64,000 nt of DNA from Diphasiastrum complanatum (Eukaryota; Streptophyta; Lycopodiopsida; Lycopodiales; Lycopodiaceae), in the NCBI GenBank assembly GCA_029204225.1, contig CM055092.1, forward strand, positions 58,735,296-58,799,295, read 5' to 3'. The notes under the pieces were generated by a model. It was not told where the DNA came from. It ran no database searches and saw only the letters and a list, made by a program, of their open reading frames with translations. Numbering within the stretch: position 1 is the first letter of the stretch; each line of letters opens with the position of its first letter. This document shows positions 46,255 through 57,461 of this stretch, in pieces. Both the position numbers and the translations under genes were made by a program.

Positions 46255-46412
46255 TGTGTGAGCATGCATTGAATTATCAGACAAATAATCAGTCGCGAAG
46301 AATTACAGAAATTCATACATTTTGAGACAAAGCTGAACGCAATCAAATATAGTATTGATTCAGTATGAAAGCGAAGCAGATGTAAATGAGTACAACAAGT
46401 TGCGGATCGAAG
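46255..46412 (-). repeat. Copia-B-type LTR fragment
   Basis: Matches 28,403-28,555 in the same orientation, with few differences (CATTGAATTATCAGACAAAT start, GTTGCGGATCGAAGCC end). It then joins a plus-strand segment of copia 1 type at 46,411. Confidence 0.75.
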
Positions 46413-47225
46413 CCCGACGTCACGGCCTCCTCACGCTCGTTCCATGCACTGTGCAATTAGATTTGACAACAACAACAGCCACCAATTACCATCTGTGAAA
46501 ATTTAAGATGAGAACCGTGCTAATGGCCAAGGAGTTGTATGACGTTGTTACAGGTGCAGAGGGGAAACCCAAAGCCGACGACGCGACAATCTCCAGATGG
46601 AAGCTGAAGGATGGCAAAGCATTTGCGTTGATCATCCCCAACATTTTGGATACTCAGATCAGTCAGGTGTATGAAGCTCAGACATCCAAAGAAGTCTGGG
46701 ACATCTTGAGCACATTATACGAAGTGCGAGATATAGTTTCCAAGCTAAATCTCAAGAAGAAATTTTACTCTCTCAAGATGGCAAATGGTGATTCCCTGCA
46801 GAATCACATCAACTAGTTCAAGAACCCGCTAAAACAAATGGCCGCTGTCGGATCTGTCATAGACGATCAAGATGTAGTAATGCAACTGCTTACAAGCTTG
46901 CCAAGCTCATACGACGGCTGGGTGATGATCATCACGACGCATCCAGAGCTGACTCTTTCAAGAGTCATTGCAATGTTGTTGCAGAAAGACACGCGGATGA
47001 ATGAAGCCTCTAGTTCTTCAGCTGATTCTCATGCCTTGTATACCAACAAAGGCACAACTAAGAAGAAGAAGAAGAAAGGCCCGAAGCAATCAAAGCAATA
47101 CTAGAAACCAACACAGCACAAAGAACAATCAAATCTGCATACTAAGAAGAAGTTGTTCTGTAGATACTCAGGAGAAACAACCACGAGATTCAAGACTGTT
47201 GAGTACTACAAGCAAAGAACAATAG
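46411..47225 (+). pseudogene. Copia C gag (sister of copia 1)
   Basis: 46,411-46,455 matches the reverse complement of the first 45 bases of the window. Gag homology starts about 46,483 with TNYHL, then a TGA where copia 1 has Trp, then LLMAKELYDVV-like sequence, SKEVWDILSTLYEVRD and SLQNHIN, followed by TAG. LTSLPSSYDGWVMI and the Lys-rich region follow. The zinc knuckle region (about 47,150-47,210) is frameshifted and unrecognisable. Confidence 0.75.
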
Positions 47226-47244
47226 CAAGGGACAGTCAAATCGA

Positions 47245-47826
47245 GTGGCCAATGTAGCTACAGAAGCTCCACAGCCCATTCAAGAAGCGGATCATGATGC
47301 TTTCATGACCAACTATCAAGAAGCATCCAACGACAGTTCTTGGTTCCTAGATTCTGGTGCCACTCAGCATATGGCCAGTCTCATTGGTTGTTTTGAGTCC
47401 TATACACCCTATAGTACCAGCAAATACGTTCACCTTGGCGATAATAGCACACAAGCTATTAAAGGTGAAGGTACTGTAAGATTAAGCTTTGCAAATGATC
47501 AATCTAAGCTACTTTCTAAAGTCCTATATGTACCCAATCTATCTACAAATCTGCTCTTTGTAAGCAGAATCACAGATCTAGGACATAAAGTAGAATTCGA
47601 ATGTGATCAATGCAAAGTAGTTGATAGGACAGGCAAGATCTTAGCACTCGAAAAGAGGCATGGATACTTGTATAGATTAAGTCATTGCTTTTCTACCTCT
47701 AGTCAGGCGTTCAATACTTCTGTTCAAGCAAATAAAAGTTTACTTTGGCATTATAGACTTGGTCACTTGAATCATGCTGCTGTACAACAAATGTCTAAAC
47801 ATTCTATTGTTCTTAATCTAGACTAG
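47245..47826 (+). pseudogene. Copia C protease and pre-integrase
   Basis: 193 open codons. SSWFLDSGATQHM keeps the protease triad. YVHLGDNSTQAIKGEGTV, VLYVPNLSTNLLFVSR and SLLWHYRLGHLNHAAVQQM follow. It ends at a TAG where copia 1 reads Tyr. Residue identity with copia 1 is high. Confidence 0.8.
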
Positions 47827-48275
47827 CCTGATAGTAAAGTCGAGTTACTTGTCTGTCAAGACTGTTTAGTTGGTAAACAGGCTAGGAAACCATTTAGATC
47901 AAGCCATCAATATACTGCTAGAGGATTGTTAGATGTTGTACATACAAACATTTGTTGCCTTATGAAGAATCCTTCTCTGAAGGATGCAAAGTATTTCATA
48001 ACTTTTATTGATGAATTCTCCAAAAGGACTATGGTGTATTTTATCCAGAAGAAATCAGAAGCTTTCAATTGCTTCAGAATCTTCAAGGAGCGTGCAGAAA
48101 AAGAGACTGGAAGGACAATCAAGGCCTTGAGGTCTGACAATGGTGGAGTATACATCTCTACTGAATTTAAGGAGTATTGCCAGAGCCAAGACATTGAGTA
48201 GCAATTCATCACTCCTTATAGTCCTCAGTCAAATGGCTTGGCCAAGAGGAAGAACCGTACTTTGGTTGAATGACA
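47827..48275 (+). pseudogene. Copia C integrase, catalytic Glu changed
   Basis: VCQDCLVGKQARKPFRSSHQ shows the zinc-binding cysteines. GLLDVVHTNIC and ALRSDNGGVYIS supply both Asp residues. PQSNGLAKRKNRTL has Lys where the catalytic Glu stands in copia 1 (LAERKN). A TAG sits in IE*QFITP. After TLVE the sequence jumps to the RASGSS stretch, which in copia 1 lies about 150 codons later: an internal deletion. Confidence 0.8.
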
Positions 48276-49490
48276 CGACAATCCGAGCTTCAGGCTCAAG
48301 CGTGTCCATTGTCGATCCACTACTTGACAGCGAGTCAGATGAAGATGTTGCTGCTACCCAACAACAAGTCCCAAGAGTGGTTCATCAATCAATTCCTCCC
48401 AGAAGATCAAGCCGAGTGCGCACACAGCCCACAAGGTATACTCTTGAGTCTGCATGACTCTTGATACAGGAACCGACAACAGTTGAAGAGACACTTAGCC
48501 AACCAGACTCTGATATATGATGAGAAACCATGGACAGAGAGTATTTCTCTCTGATCAAGAACCAGACATGGTCATTAGTCGAAGCTCCTTCTGACTGCAA
48601 TATCATCGATTGAAAATGGATCTTTAAGATCAAGTACAATGCCAATGGAGCGATTGATCGAAGGAAGACAAGACTGGTAGCACGAGAATTCATTCAGATC
48701 CACAACGTTGACTATAGTGAGACTTTCAGTCCAATAGTCAAGCATTCATCGATCTGAGCCCTCCTATCATATGCTGCAGCAGTCGACCTTGATGTGCATT
48801 AACTTGATGTGTAAACAGCTTATCTGAATGGAGTTATACAAGAAGACATCTACATGATCCAGCCCGAAGGATATATTCTAGAAGGTATGAAGAATCATGT
48901 TTGTAAGCTCCATAAGGCAATACGGCTTGAAACAGTCTGCCAGAGCTTGGTTTCAGAGGATCAACACATTCCTCATCGAACAAGGTTTCCAACCAAGCAC
49001 TGTTGATTGCAATGTCTATTCCAAGTTGGTGCAACAATCCTTCATTATCATCACCTTATACATGGATGATACGTTGCTTTTCAGCAACAATACCAATTTA
49101 GTTAAGGATACTAAACAGATGCTATTTTTTTGAGATCGACATGACTGATCTGGGTCAAGCTCACTTGTGTCTGGGCATTCAAATCCATAGAGATAGAGCG
49201 AGACGATTGATTTATACTACTCAACTAAGGTATCTTCAAAATGTTCTTGACAGATATAATCTAATGAACTGTAAGTTAGCTCACTCACCGATGGATCCAG
49301 GCCTGTGTTTGTCAAAGGACCAATGTCCCCAGACCAAGCAGGATGAGGAGCAGATGAGAGAGTATCCTTATCGATCGATACTTGGGTCTCTCATGTACAG
49401 CAATGGTCTGTACAAGACCTAACATCTCTTTTGCGGTAAGCTCACTCAGCCAATATATGGCTCGCTACCACCATGTATTAAAGGCTTTAA
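48276..49490 (+). pseudogene. Copia C reverse transcriptase, truncated
   Basis: RASGSSVSIVDPLLDSESDEDV, then NQTWSLVEAPSDCNIID, KHSSI, QSARAWFQRINTFL, IITLYMDDTLLFSN (catalytic YMDD intact), MTDLGQAHLCLGIQIHRDR, DQCPQTKQDEEQMREYPYRS, and after a shift MVCTRPNISFAVSSLSQYMA. Homology ends near 49,490. RNase H and the 3' LTR are missing. Confidence 0.75.
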
Positions 49491-49715
49491 AATTATCATA
49501 TTCTTGTGTCCGCTCACCAGTAGTGCACGCATAGAGATAATTGAAAGGCTCGCTTTAATATTCTCCAACAAAATTAGCCCATAAAAGAGCTGAATTTGAT
49601 TTCACTTCTCACTTGTGCTAGCGAAGCTCTTGCAAATTTTTTCCACGACCAAACTTTTTCGAAGCATTCTGATACACTCTCACGCCTTCTGTTCTCAGTT
49701 TTACTTATTGCCATC

Positions 49716-50105
49716 ATGTCTTCTAGTGATACTAGTGTCTCACCTTGCTCAGTTGTTCTACGTGATGTTCCGACCTCAACGGACATCATGTCACTTCCTA
49801 GCACAAGAAAGGTGGCGAAATGGATGAACGTCACAACAATGGGGATCCATGTGCGTGACTTTTCAAACAAAATCAATATGGAATTTATCACCATGGTATT
49901 TAGTACTTGGAATGAAGCCAAGGCTAAGTTTTACATCACTTTTCAGGGAGTTACCCACAAGGTGCGGGTCATTGAGGCCGCCCTTGCTACCGTAGGTATC
50001 ATTTATGGGCCTCGTCCAACCCCATCTCATAAACAGGCCAAGTCAATAATCAAACCTTTTGTTGATTCTACTATCAATCAGTACCACACAAATGATGGTT
50101 ATTAG
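49716..50105 (+). CDS. Unrecognised family copy 2, first exon-like ORF (129 aa)
   Basis: ATG at 49,716 (MSSSDTSVSPCS). Residues 55-110 (NMEFITMVFSTWNEAKAKF, ITFQGVTHKVRV, ALATVGIIYGP, PSHKQAKSI) align by eye with the decayed copy 1 at 4,817-5,000. After the stop the next frame (LLEAIRDLILHVVAQLPNNF, HRLVESNYELDKGTVQPYD) aligns with 5,042-5,215. The unit has an upstream ATAAAAGAG box at about 49,573, as in copy 1. No known domain. It ends against a copia fragment at about 50,567. Confidence 0.45.
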   Translation: MSSSDTSVSPCSVVLRDVPTSTDIMSLPSTRKVAKWMNVTTMGIHVRDFSNKINMEFITMVFSTWNEAKAKFYITFQGVTHKVRVIEAALATVGIIYGPRPTPSHKQAKSIIKPFVDSTINQYHTNDGY

Positions 50106-50560
50106 AAGCCATTAGAGATCTTATCCTCCATGTTGTCGCACAACTACCGAACAACTTCATGATGGTTGGCAACCTCATGAAGGAAATGATCTCTTCCCAT
50201 ATCCTCCATCGCTTGGTCGAATCTAACTATGAGTTAGATAAGGGGACCGTGCAACCTTATGACTGAAGAGAGCTATCAAGAGTAACACCAAACAATAGTT
50301 TTCTACCAGCTCTCCTCTGTCCTCCTTGGCCGCCTCGTATTTAGTCAACAAAGTTCATGGTTTCATGCTACAATGTAGCACCAACTGAATCGTCCCGCCA
50401 AGATCCAGCTCCGAGAGTCGTCGTCGAGTACAAAGCGAGATTGTCGCACCCACCTTGCCTCCTGCATCTTGACATATTACTCAGTCACCACCTTCAGCTA
50501 CGCCCATACCCCTGCTGCAACTGGCTCTGCACTACCCATTCCCCCAGCCACCGCAGCCAC
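50106..50560 (+). pseudogene. Unrecognised family copy 2, downstream part
   Basis: Frames with stops. The first 140 bases continue the alignment with copy 1. The remainder (to 50,560) is Pro/Ser/His-rich, comparable in composition to 5,385-5,740 of copy 1. Confidence 0.4.
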
Positions 50561-50567
50561 CCTCACG

Positions 50568-51425
50568 TCTGAATGGAGTTATCGAAGAAGATATTTACAT
50601 GATGCAACTCGAAGGTTATAATCGAAGGCAAATTGAATCATGTATGTGAACTCCCTAAAGCACTTTATGGCTTGAAGCAATCTGCTCGAGCATGGTTTCA
50701 AAGGATCAACACTTTTATTATCAATCACAGTTATAAACCAAGCACTTCAGATTCTAATGTCTACTTCAAGTCAGTGCAACATTCTTTTATTCAACACATT
50801 CTTTTCAGCAACGATATCTATATAATAAAAGGAGCTAAGACAATGTTATCTTCTGAATTTGACATGACTGATCTGGGCAAAGCTCATTACTGTCTAGGTA
50901 TTCAAATCCAAAGAGACAGAAAACATAAGTTGATTTATATCACTCAGCAAAGATACATTCACAATGTCTTAATCAGATATAATATGATGAATTGCAAATT
51001 AGCTCACTCACCGATGGACCCAGTATTCAAGATGTCGAAGGACCAATGTCCTTGAATAATCGAAGAGAAGGAGCAAATGCGTGAGTATCCTTATCATTCA
51101 ATAATAGGATGATCTCTTATGTACGCAATGATTTGTACCAGACCAGACATAACTTTTGTAGTTAGTTCCTTAAGTCAATTCATGACTAATCTTGGTATTA
51201 CACATTGGAAGGCTCTTATTAGAGTTTTGAGATATATTCGAGCTATTATGGAATTTTGCATTTGTTATGGAGTAGTCGACAACGACAAACTCAATATTCC
51301 CAATGGTTATTCAGGTGCAAGTTGGGCAGGAGATGTAGACACTAAAAAATCCAATCATGGATTTAAATTCTTCCTCAACAATGGTCCTATTTCATGGAAC
51401 AGTTCCAAGAAAACTTCGATTATAA
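50568..51425 (+). pseudogene. Copia D: RT to RNase H fragment (copia B family)
   Basis: Begins inside RT (LNGVIEEDIYMMQLEGY), then VCELPKALYGLKQSARAWF, VQHSFIQHILFSND where VDD should lie (catalytic box deleted), EFDMTDLGKAHYCLGIQIQ, DQCP then a stop, MICTRPDITFVVSSLSQFM, LRYIRAIMEFCICYGVVDND, GYSGASWAGDVDTKKSNHGF (RNase H, first Asp changed to Gly) and GPISWNSSKKTSI. It is cut at about 51,425. Confidence 0.75.
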
Positions 51426-51430
51426 AGTCC

Positions 51431-51955
51431 TACACACATGATACTGATCTAAACATACCAATCAAAGCAAAAACACAAGGGAATGGGTGGTAGATAAACC
51501 AAACCAACCAAACGTAGATTGTATGGATCTAGCCCCCAAGCCATGGATCAATCCCAGTCATGAAAAGAGGAATCACACTAGCAGCATGTAGCTACCAATC
51601 ACAAAATCAAGCATACACTAGTGAGAGCCCAATAGACATACTTATACCCTCCAAGGCCCATGCACCACTAGTAGTGCACTGTGACACCTCACTGGACACC
51701 TCTGCAGCCTATATGGGCCACGTCATCCAGTTCCCTAATGACTCACTGATAGACCCATACCAACTCCACTACCATGCATTTAGGCCTACAACCATTAATT
51801 ATGACCATGTACAGATAAGGGCCCCAATTCCCTTATAGTCACAATTAACTTATGAGTTGTTGGTCTACTGATCCCTAGCATCACTATCTTAGAGAGAAAG
51901 TGCAAAGCAAGGAAATTTCATTGGTTTACTATAGGACAGAGTTATAGACAGCAAA
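51431..51955. other. No gene recognised; possible LTR-derived spacer
   Basis: About 520 bp between two copia fragments, without motif. A 92-codon open stretch (51,560-51,838) looks incidental. Confidence 0.3.
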
Positions 51956-51959
51956 TTAC

Positions 51960-52053
51960 TTCACCAAGGCTCTAACAAAGGAGCATCATCTCAGATATAC
52001 CAACCTACTAAATCTGAAGATCAAAATTTTTCAGTATCCACATTAAGAGGGAG
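51960..52053 (+). pseudogene. Copia RNase H tail and polypurine tract
   Basis: ANYFTKALTKEHHLRYTNLL matches the end of copia RNase H (the ADxxTKAL motif). AAGAGGGAG ends at 52,053 directly before an LTR. Confidence 0.65.
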
Positions 52054-53244
52054 TATTGGAATTCATGCTCAAGCCCAATTCCATTAGGTAACGAGCATCC
52101 TGAAACCTGTCCATACTTATTCTGAAATACTACCCAAAATATAAAGACTCGAAGCTTTAGCAAAGGATAAAAAGAATTTAGGATCAAATTTTTTAGACCC
52201 AAGACTATTTTTTGACCCAATGTCATTTTTGTCAAAGAGAGATTTTTCAACCCGGAGTAGGGTCGGATCGGTTCTAATTTTTCCAACCCTGGATCGGATC
52301 GAATCGGGTTTGAGTTTTTCGACCCTGGAAAAATCCGAGCTTTTGTACTGTCAACTCGGAAATCCGACCCACGTCGCGACGTTGACATTCTGCCTACTCA
52401 TGTACATATAGTCACTGTAAAATGACGGCTACCTACGTAGTTAATTAAGTAGATTAATGTTAGTTTTCAATGTACTGATCATATGACTTCCAATCATCAA
52501 AGAAGATTTGCATTGGAGTCAACGCACCTGCAGGCGTTATGTAGTAAATATAGCCAAGTTCAATTTTTAGCCTCTTAAGTTTTTGAATAGCTATCAACAA
52601 ACTTAGCTGAAGACTAATTAGCGCTCATTGATTAGCGCCAACTTCAAGCTCTTGTGCTCAGTTTTGATTACTATTAGAGTGCAATTTTTTTCTATCTTTT
52701 GGTTCCATTGCGCATTGTAATATTCGTTTCATCTTGAACTCATAGCTGGTAACTGACGCACTACCGATCTATCTCCATTTCCTCATCACTTTCGCTGCTC
52801 ACCACGTTTAGCTGTTACAGATTGTAGTTAGCTTTGTGAGCACGCGCTTTCATCTGCTATTGTTTTTGGCTCACTAGCATCATCTGACTTGTATTTCTAT
52901 ACGTTTAATCTGAATAAATTACTGTCTGGTTTTGCGTTCAGATTTTGTCACTAGTGTTGCATGCTTTTCGCTTTCTGCCTGACTCTCTAATTATTTCATC
53001 CGACTGTCTATTTTTCGCTTTCGCATAAACACAATTAAGCTCTATTTTGTGTTCGCATACTATTCTAGTAGTGCACGCACTGAGGGAATCAGTCGACCAC
53101 CACTTCCATGCGGTAGTATGATTGTTCAAATCCGATTGTTCGTCGACCTATCAATCCGAATCCATTTTCTGGATTATCCTATTTCCCCGAAAGCATTAGA
53201 GTTGATAAATAATTAATTCTGAAACGCCTACACCACCCCCAACA
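52054..53244 (+). repeat. LTR flanked by a polypurine tract and a primer site
   Basis: Starts TATTGG (TG mutated to TA) and ends CCAACA, i.e. an original TGTTGG...CCAACA. AAGAGGGAG precedes it and TGGTATTAGAG follows at 53,247. Length 1,191 bp. Confidence 0.65.
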
Positions 53245-53246
53245 AG

Positions 53247-53258
53247 TGGTATTAGAGT
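53247..53258 (+). other. Degenerate primer binding site
   Basis: TGGTATTAGAGT against the usual TGGTATCAGAGC, two bases after the LTR end. Confidence 0.6.
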
Positions 53259-53373
53259 TATCAAGCGTGAACCCAACAAATTCCACCACCATGAAGTAAA
53301 AAGCAAGAAGATACTACCAAAAAGTTGCAAACATGCAAAAGCTGACTCCACCTTCTAATTGATGCAAGGTCGT

Positions 53374-53385
53374 GCTCTGATACCA
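53374..53385 (-). other. Primer binding site of a second, minus-strand element
   Basis: TGGTATCAGAGC on the minus strand. Adjacent to the right (53,387) is TGTAATGATCGCC, the expected inner LTR end (CATTACA on the minus strand). The far end of that LTR was not found. Confidence 0.6.
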
Positions 53386-53386
53386 T

Positions 53387-55235
53387 TGTAATGATCGCCA
53401 AGAGAAGATTTTCTAGATCCTATTGCATGCACCAAAAGGATGACTGTGGAGCCAAACCACCCAACCAACTGGAAAATGAGAGTCAAAACCCTAACAACTT
53501 CACCTCTGAGCCACAATGATTGAATGCATGAGAAGAGAGGATCCTGACAACTAGAACTGAAAAAGAGGTTATAGAGATGGGCTTGGTCCTACTAGATATT
53601 AGCCAAGGAATATTCCATGTAGGATCCCCAATTCCAACCCAATTGCTCTTGATATCAGATATTCATGCACTAAAAGTAGTCAATCACCATGGATTAGCTC
53701 CATATGTCCTAATTTGAGCGTACGGGCCCTCACAATGTTATTAAATCCATTTCTAGCCTAGTCTACAATGGCGAGGCATAATTAATAAACTCGTACATTG
53801 GAGTACCGAATATCCACGTCAAGGACTATTCCAAATCTTTTATATTGGACATGGACGTAACACTTATCATCTAGAAGTTTGTTGTATCTCTCGGACAACT
53901 GATGTATCTATTGAAGAAATCGTTATACATAAGAGGAGGGTTGTGCTTCAGTTTGAGGATTGCACAAGAATTCAAGTGATTTTATAAGTGACAAAAAAAC
54001 CATAGATTAAAAGACACGATAAAGCATTGGTAGAGGGAATTGAAAACAATAGATGGACCTAGAATGTAATGAGTACTGCACCCTCTCCAAGATTTGTTCC
54101 TTTGCCTAGCCCTTTGACTTGCAGCCTATTTTTTGGACCTTGGCAAGTGAGTTGACAAGCAATGGACCATCCTACTTTCATACTTGGCTCTTTAGTGCGA
54201 AATGGAGGGCCACAGTATGATTGCTCATTTTGAATCATTGCCATATCATTGGTCCAGTTTTTTCAACTTGCCCCTTGGAAACTCAACATGCTAGGCAAGG
54301 TCCCCTTCCAAAAATTGGGCTTGACTTAATTGCCCCTACATGGCAAGGTCCCATGCCACCTCATTTGCCACATGGTGGCAACTCAATGTAAGTCTAAAAG
54401 GGGAGAAGACCATTTTTCCTCCATAGACCATGGGAGAATTTCATTTTGAATTTGGGACTCGCCAGACAATGTAGTCTGAAACAATTCTTACTTTGTCATG
54501 TATTCTTCTAGTGTGGTTTAGCTATTCCAGTCATGTACATGATTGGACTGATCTCAAATTAAAATCTCGTAAGGAGGTCTGTAGGCTTATCTCAACTCGT
54601 AAATTAACTATGGTTGTGAGGGGTTGTGGCTCTCATGGTATGAAAGGCATACTTAATGGTTAGACGCCTAGAACTCTAGATTGCAGATTGGTCGTGAAAT
54701 AGATGAGGTGGCCCAATTAGGCTGCTGATGTGTCCCAGAGAGGAGGAGCCTTGAAGGGTATAAGTATACCCATAGGCCTTTCATGGGGAGAGAGCTCGAT
54801 TTGGTGATTAGTTACATGCTGCTGGAGTGACATCTCTCTCTTGGGGGCTAAATCCCTTTGATCTAGATTTGGTTGGGTAAGTTTGTCCACCATTTGATTC
54901 CATTTGTTTCTATTGGCTCAACATCCTAGTCTTAAATCCTTGGAAGGAGGTTCTCATACACATCACATTCAGCTTTCTCAAATTTTGTTCCAAATGCTCC
55001 ATCCCTATTCCAGCCCCTAGTTGCTTTTATGTTTTCTTTTCTCTCTCGAAGCAATCTATTGGGTATAAATTATGAGCATTAATGGGGGCCAAACTAGCTC
55101 TTATTGGTTATAGATCCTAGTATCATAAAGTCATATACTAGTTGCATCAATTCCTTGATGAATGAGCGGCTCGACAACTATATACCTGCCCTTGAAATCA
55201 TATTTTCAAGAGCTTGGGCCCGAGATGAGTTTTAG

Positions 55236-55237
<2 letters not shown>
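53387..55237. other. LTR-like start, then unassigned sequence
   Basis: The first several hundred bases are probably LTR of a minus-strand element. The remainder shows no coding motif. Confidence 0.35.

Positions 55238-55307
<70 letters not shown>
55238..55307. repeat. (GA)n microsatellite, 70 bp
   Basis: Pure GA run. Confidence 0.97.
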
Positions 55308-55310
<3 letters not shown>

Positions 55311-56530
55311 CATCCCAAATTTTTATGAACATTTTATGAGTTGTAAATTGATTTTAAAACCTTTTATGGATTTCAAGATTTCAGAATGTATCACATGTCA
55401 ATTTCGAAAATGCTAATCTACTTTATATTTAATTTTACAATCTTTTTTTAATAAACAATTTGCTCACAAAAGTGAAACCATAATTTTAGAGAGAACGAAG
55501 CTTTTGCATGATTTAATGCAATTGAAACACAAGTGGAATGCCAAAACAAGTTCATTTTTTTCTTTTTCCTTTTGTTAACATTGGCGTAGACTTTAAAATG
55601 CAGGCCTGAAGCCATGTCCCCTTCTCAAAGCATTCCCATTTACCACCAATCCTTCCTCTTTATTTAAACGTAATGGATTCTTTGTGTTGATTACGCCCAA
55701 TTTTTGGGCTTTTTAAAAAGCATAAAATGTCACTGAATTTTCTAAAAAAAATTTCAAAATTCTGAAGCCCATTCCAGAAGCGCGTCAGACTGTGTGTCAG
55801 TCCGCGTTAGATTGCGTGCATCAGACTGCCATGTGGCAGTTTTTCATTGGTCCAAAAAACCCAAACTGATGATTATGCTTTGTAAATGGCATGTGAAAAA
55901 GTCAAAGACTCCATTACGCAATGGAATGAGCCGGGCACAACCCATTCTGCCCGGTTCGGCTTTCCAAAAAAATCTAGGCTCGGCCCCTCCGGGCCTCGCC
56001 CAATGGCCTATGCCCTGCTCCTTCCATAATACTTAATCTTAGTTTTGATTGTTTAATGAAAAGAATGGCACGTGTTGCCTTCCACAACATAATTTGTGGG
56101 AGCAAAAGTTTCATGGCAAAAAGATTTTACACATAACCCCCCCCCCAAAGAAAAGGTGTGTAAAAAAAAATTACACAAAACAAATATTAAAAAAAAAAAA
56201 GTTTTAAAAAAATCACGTCATGAAGGATGTCTCTTTGGGGAAAGGGTTTCTCCCCTCGGCTACCGCCCTTGGGGGATGCCCTTCCTGGTTCAATGCCCTC
56301 AGGGCAACCTCCGCCCCCCCCCCCCCCCCCCCCCCACCGCGCACTGCCCGCGCGTGGGAAGGGTTTGGCCTCGGTGCACTATAACTATAACTAAAACAAG
56401 AACAAAAACCTAAAACATGCCGAAGTAAGAGAGGAGCCGGACCCCTGGAGGCTGGCGCATATAATAGCACCGAAAGAGGGCAGGGGCAGTTTTGGTTTCA
56501 AAACAAAACGAAGTGAGTTGAAATAACGAG
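55308..56530. other. Unassigned; GC-rich block with C22 run
   Basis: Contains A-rich runs near 56,165-56,210, a GC-rich block 56,240-56,350 with palindromic CCCTCAGGG-type motifs, and a C homopolymer at 56,314-56,335. No gene recognised. Confidence 0.45.
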
Positions 56531-56533
56531 CCA

Positions 56534-56882
56534 CCACGTGGCCAAATCAATACGTCATAGGCGAAACTAAGCAACGTGTTTTCATAGCTCGTTGCCACGT
56601 GGGTACTAGCAGTTTTGTCCATCAGAGGCCCTAAACTTTAGGGCTCCGGAAAATAAACGTAAAGCCGGGAAAAGTAATTAAACAGGAGAGTGGTAGACCT
56701 CCTCCTGTCTACAGTTATATATATTCTTAAAAATTGAAAGAGGTCAGTCACGAGAATTGAAGATGTTCGCTACCTCTTACTTAAAGACTCTCAAACCCCA
56801 TGCCCATTGCCAATGGGCCCATGCGGCGGACTTATAGGCACGATATAATTTCACCTTCATCCACTTAAATGTTGCCACGTGG
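56534..56882 (+). promoter_or_regulatory. Three CCACGTGG G-boxes upstream of the repeat-protein gene
   Basis: CCACGTGG at 56,534-56,541, 56,595-56,602 and 56,875-56,882. The last two share the 12-mer GTTGCCACGTGG. G-boxes bind bZIP and bHLH factors in plants (light, ABA or stress control); that they act here is inference. Confidence 0.55.
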
Positions 56883-57010
56883 AAAATTGGACTCTTGCAT
56901 AAAATTGTGATAAAATCGAAACGTTTACTGCACAGAATCCAACGGTGCGGGCTTTGAATGGTAATAGCCATGCCTCGACGGCGCAGGGCATGGCATGGGC
57001 CATAATCATA

Positions 57011-57022
57011 TATATTATAAAG
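57011..57022 (+). promoter_or_regulatory. Probable TATA region and uATG-rich leader
   Basis: TATATTATAAAG stands about 450 bp before the start codon at 57,462. The leader carries a GA-rich run (57,149-57,180) and several upstream ATGs with short frames (for example near 57,131, 57,212, 57,241 and 57,266), which would dampen translation unless spliced out. Confidence 0.4.
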
Positions 57023-57461
57023 AAATAATATATTGGAAGAAGTATGAAGTGAGGGCAGTAGTAGTAGTAGTTAGGTTGCTTCTTGCTCTCTGCATTTTTG
57101 TTCAGTGCTGCTGCATACATAAATAGATACATGGTAGTAGTGTGAGAGAAAGGAGAGAGAGAGAGAGAGGAGAGGAGAAGGGAGGTGCGAGGCTGAGTGA
57201 GAGAGAAGGAAGATGATGAAGTAATTGGTTTAGAAGGGAAATGTATGTTTGGCATTGCAGAAGTCATGGAGCAGTTGCATTGATAGGAGGCGCTTCCATA
57301 ACAAACTCCATTCTTCTGCTACATCTTGAAATGAAAATGTGAATTGGGCAAAGTGAAGATTATGATGTGCTGCTGAAGGCGCCTCTAGGAAGGACGCGTG
57401 GTGTCTTTGTTTCTTTCTCTGTTGAGGAACGGCACAAATATTGAACAAAGAATTAGTGGTC

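Noticed and set aside
53110-53135. B-box-like sequence (GTTCAAATCC)
   Set aside because: No A-box or tRNA fold nearby; it lies within an LTR.
53720-53960. Possible organelle-derived segment (YIGVPNIHVKDYSKS reading)
   Set aside because: No match to a plastid or mitochondrial gene that I could name; it could be chance or LTR sequence.
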